This document shows positions 62,926 to 64,000 of a stretch of DNA of 64,000 nt, one piece after another (positions within the stretch are counted from its first letter, which is position 1; every line of letters begins with the position of its first letter). The notes beneath the pieces were generated by a model. The model did no database searches. It was not told the DNA's origin and saw nothing but the letters and a program-made list of their open reading frames with translations. The stretch comes from Enterobacter sp. 10-1 (GTDB taxonomy: Bacteria; Pseudomonadota; Gammaproteobacteria; Enterobacterales; Enterobacteriaceae). The DNA is taken from the NCBI GenBank assembly GCA_002270295.1, contig NISF01000003.1, positions 558,001 to 622,000 on the forward strand, given 5' to 3'. Position numbers and translations under genes: made by a program.

Positions 62926-64000
62926 ATGGAAATGTTATTTTCTGTCGGCATATTTTTGCTTTTTTTAACTTTCGTAGCGCTATATTCATATCGTAAAACG
63001 AAAGGGATTTCTGAATCTGGCGTAGAAGGATTTTTTCTGGCGGGGCGTGGATTAACCGGCTACTTCATTGCCGGTTCCCTGCTGCTTTCTAACCTTTCAG
63101 CGGAACAGCTGGTGGGGCTGAACGGCAACGCTTACCGCTTTGATATTAGCGGCATGGCCTGGGAGAGCACCGCAGCGGTTGCAACGGTGGTGATGGCGAT
63201 ATTTTTTCTGCCGCGCTTTTTACGTCGCGGTATTGCCACCATGCCGCAGTTTCTGGAAACCCGCTTCGACTGCAATACCCGGCGCATAGTCAGCATCATG
63301 CTGCTGGTGGGATACGCGGTGATGGCTAATCCATGCAGCCTGTATCTCGGTGCCATCACCATGAACGAAATGTTTGATTTCCAGCAGATTTTCCATCTTC
63401 CCTCTTGGGGCGCGATTGGCGTGCTGGCGTTTGCGATGGGGGCGGTTGGTGGGCTGTACGCCACGCTGGGCGGGCTTAAAGCGGTGGCGATTTCCGATAC
63501 GATCAGCGGCATCATTTTACTGGTTGCCGCCTTGTTGATTCCGGTGCTCGGTCTGTTCGCTCTGGGGGAAGGTTCATTGCTGACGGGTAGCAAAATTCTG
63601 TTAAACCATCCCGATCAGCTTAACGCGATTGGTTCTGAAACGTCGTCGGTGCCGTTCAGTACGATATTCACCGGGATGCTTTGTGCGAACATATTCTACT
63701 GGTGTACTAACCAGATGATTATTCAACGCACGCTGGGGGCGAAATCACTGGCGGAAAGCCAGAAAGGGGTACTGCTGGCGGGTTCCATCAAACTGCTGGT
63801 TCCGTTAGTCATGGTGCTGCCGGGGCTGATCGCATTTAACATGTTCGGCCCGGTTTTCGCCAATGCCGACTATGCTTATCCCGCACTGGTGAAGGCGGTG
63901 CTGCCGTGGTGGTTGATTGGGATGTTTGCGGCGGCCATTTTCGGGACGGTAATCAGCCATTTCAATTCCATCATCAATTCCAGCGCCACGTTGTTTGTGC
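62926..64000 (+). CDS. SSS-family Na+/solute symporter, N-terminal 358 aa
   Basis: Sodium-coupled sugar-type symporter (SLC5/SSS) that runs off the right edge. Start at 62926 (MEMLFSVGIFLLFLTFVALY) with AGGAAGGG eight bases upstream. At least nine membrane segments are seen. GRGLTGYFIAGSLLLSNLSA and FWCTNQMIIQRTLG-like YWCTNQMIIQRTL are family marks of the SglT/YidK branch. It would bring in the substrate of the divergent operon. Confidence 0.9.
   Translation, partial: MEMLFSVGIFLLFLTFVALYSYRKTKGISESGVEGFFLAGRGLTGYFIAGSLLLSNLSAEQLVGLNGNAYRFDISGMAWESTAAVATVVMAIFFLPRFLRRGIATMPQFLETRFDCNTRRIVSIMLLVGYAVMANPCSLYLGAITMNEMFDFQQIFHLPSWGAIGVLAFAMGAVGGLYATLGGLKAVAISDTISGIILLVAALLIPVLGLFALGEGSLLTGSKILLNHPDQLNAIGSETSSVPFSTIFTGMLCANIFYWCTNQMIIQRTLGAKSLAESQKGVLLAGSIKLLVPLVMVLPGLIAFNMFGPVFANADYAYPALVKAVLPWWLIGMFAAAIFGTVISHFNSIINSSATLFV

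Overview
The window looks like a chromosomal stretch of a Klebsiella-type enterobacterium (Klebsiella/Raoultella/Enterobacter group). Evidence: gene content and GC-rich coding in the left third, an attachment site equal to the 3' end of tRNA-Asn as used by ICEKp-type elements, and enterobacterial IS903- and IS630-type insertion sequences. No rRNA, intact tRNA or CRISPR array is present.

Region 1 (1-21.3 kb, chromosome): a catabolic island. It encodes a DUF993 protein (partial), an acyl-CoA dehydrogenase, ETF beta and alpha with ETF:ubiquinone oxidoreductase, a GMC alcohol oxidase/dehydrogenase, an aldehyde dehydrogenase, a TetR regulator, a family I CoA-transferase, two aldo/keto reductases, a zinc alcohol dehydrogenase, a complete ribose-type ABC importer with a Tat-exported binding protein, an SDR and a glycerate kinase. 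Eight copies of one palindrome, TAACTAnnTrGTTA, lie in front of nearly every transcription unit and define a single regulon, most simply that of the local TetR protein. The chemistry suggests uptake and oxidation of a sugar or sugar acid, activation to a CoA ester, flavin-linked dehydrogenation and release of glycerate. A deoxyribonate-type pathway is the best guess.

Region 2 (21.3-22.55 kb): mostly non-coding DNA ending in a strong leftward terminator and 16 bp of the tRNA-Asn 3' end (22547-22562). This is one boundary of an integrative conjugative element (ICE). The intact tRNA-Asn and the integrase should lie beyond 64 kb.

Region 3 (22.56-36.3 kb, ICE cargo 1): a bgl-type operon (antiterminator, EIIBCA permease, GH1 6-phospho-beta-glucosidase, BglH-type porin) next to divergent genes for a Cys-type periplasmic sulfatase and its radical-SAM maturase. 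Four BglG-type RNA antiterminator sites overlapping terminators are visible: before bglG, between bglG and bglF, and before both sulfatase genes. The locus therefore reads as one system for sulfated beta-glucosides. A decayed second porin flanked by a frameshifted IS903-like and a frameshifted IS630-like element follows.

Region 4 (36.3-54.8 kb, ICE backbone): ArdC-type antirestriction protein, MobC relaxase, MobB coupling protein, an intergenic region rich in nested repeats (oriT candidate), a TrbM/KikA-like protein, and a complete P-type T4SS read leftward (virB11, B10, B9, B8, B7, B6, eexN, B5, fused B3-B4, B2, B1). Small accessory genes, an AlpA-type excisionase and an uncharacterised protein complete the module.

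Region 5 (54.9-64 kb, ICE cargo 2): a leftward operon of IlvD/Edd dehydratase, HpcH aldolase, aldose 1-epimerase, SMP-30 lactonase, HIBADH-family reductase, SDR, TauE/SafE exporter and a frameshifted OmpL porin, divergent from an SSS-family Na+ symporter that runs off the window. The set of activities matches a sulfo-Entner-Doudoroff pathway for sulfoquinovose, but with a YihU-like reductase in place of the usual sulfolactaldehyde dehydrogenase, so the expected export product is dihydroxypropanesulfonate.
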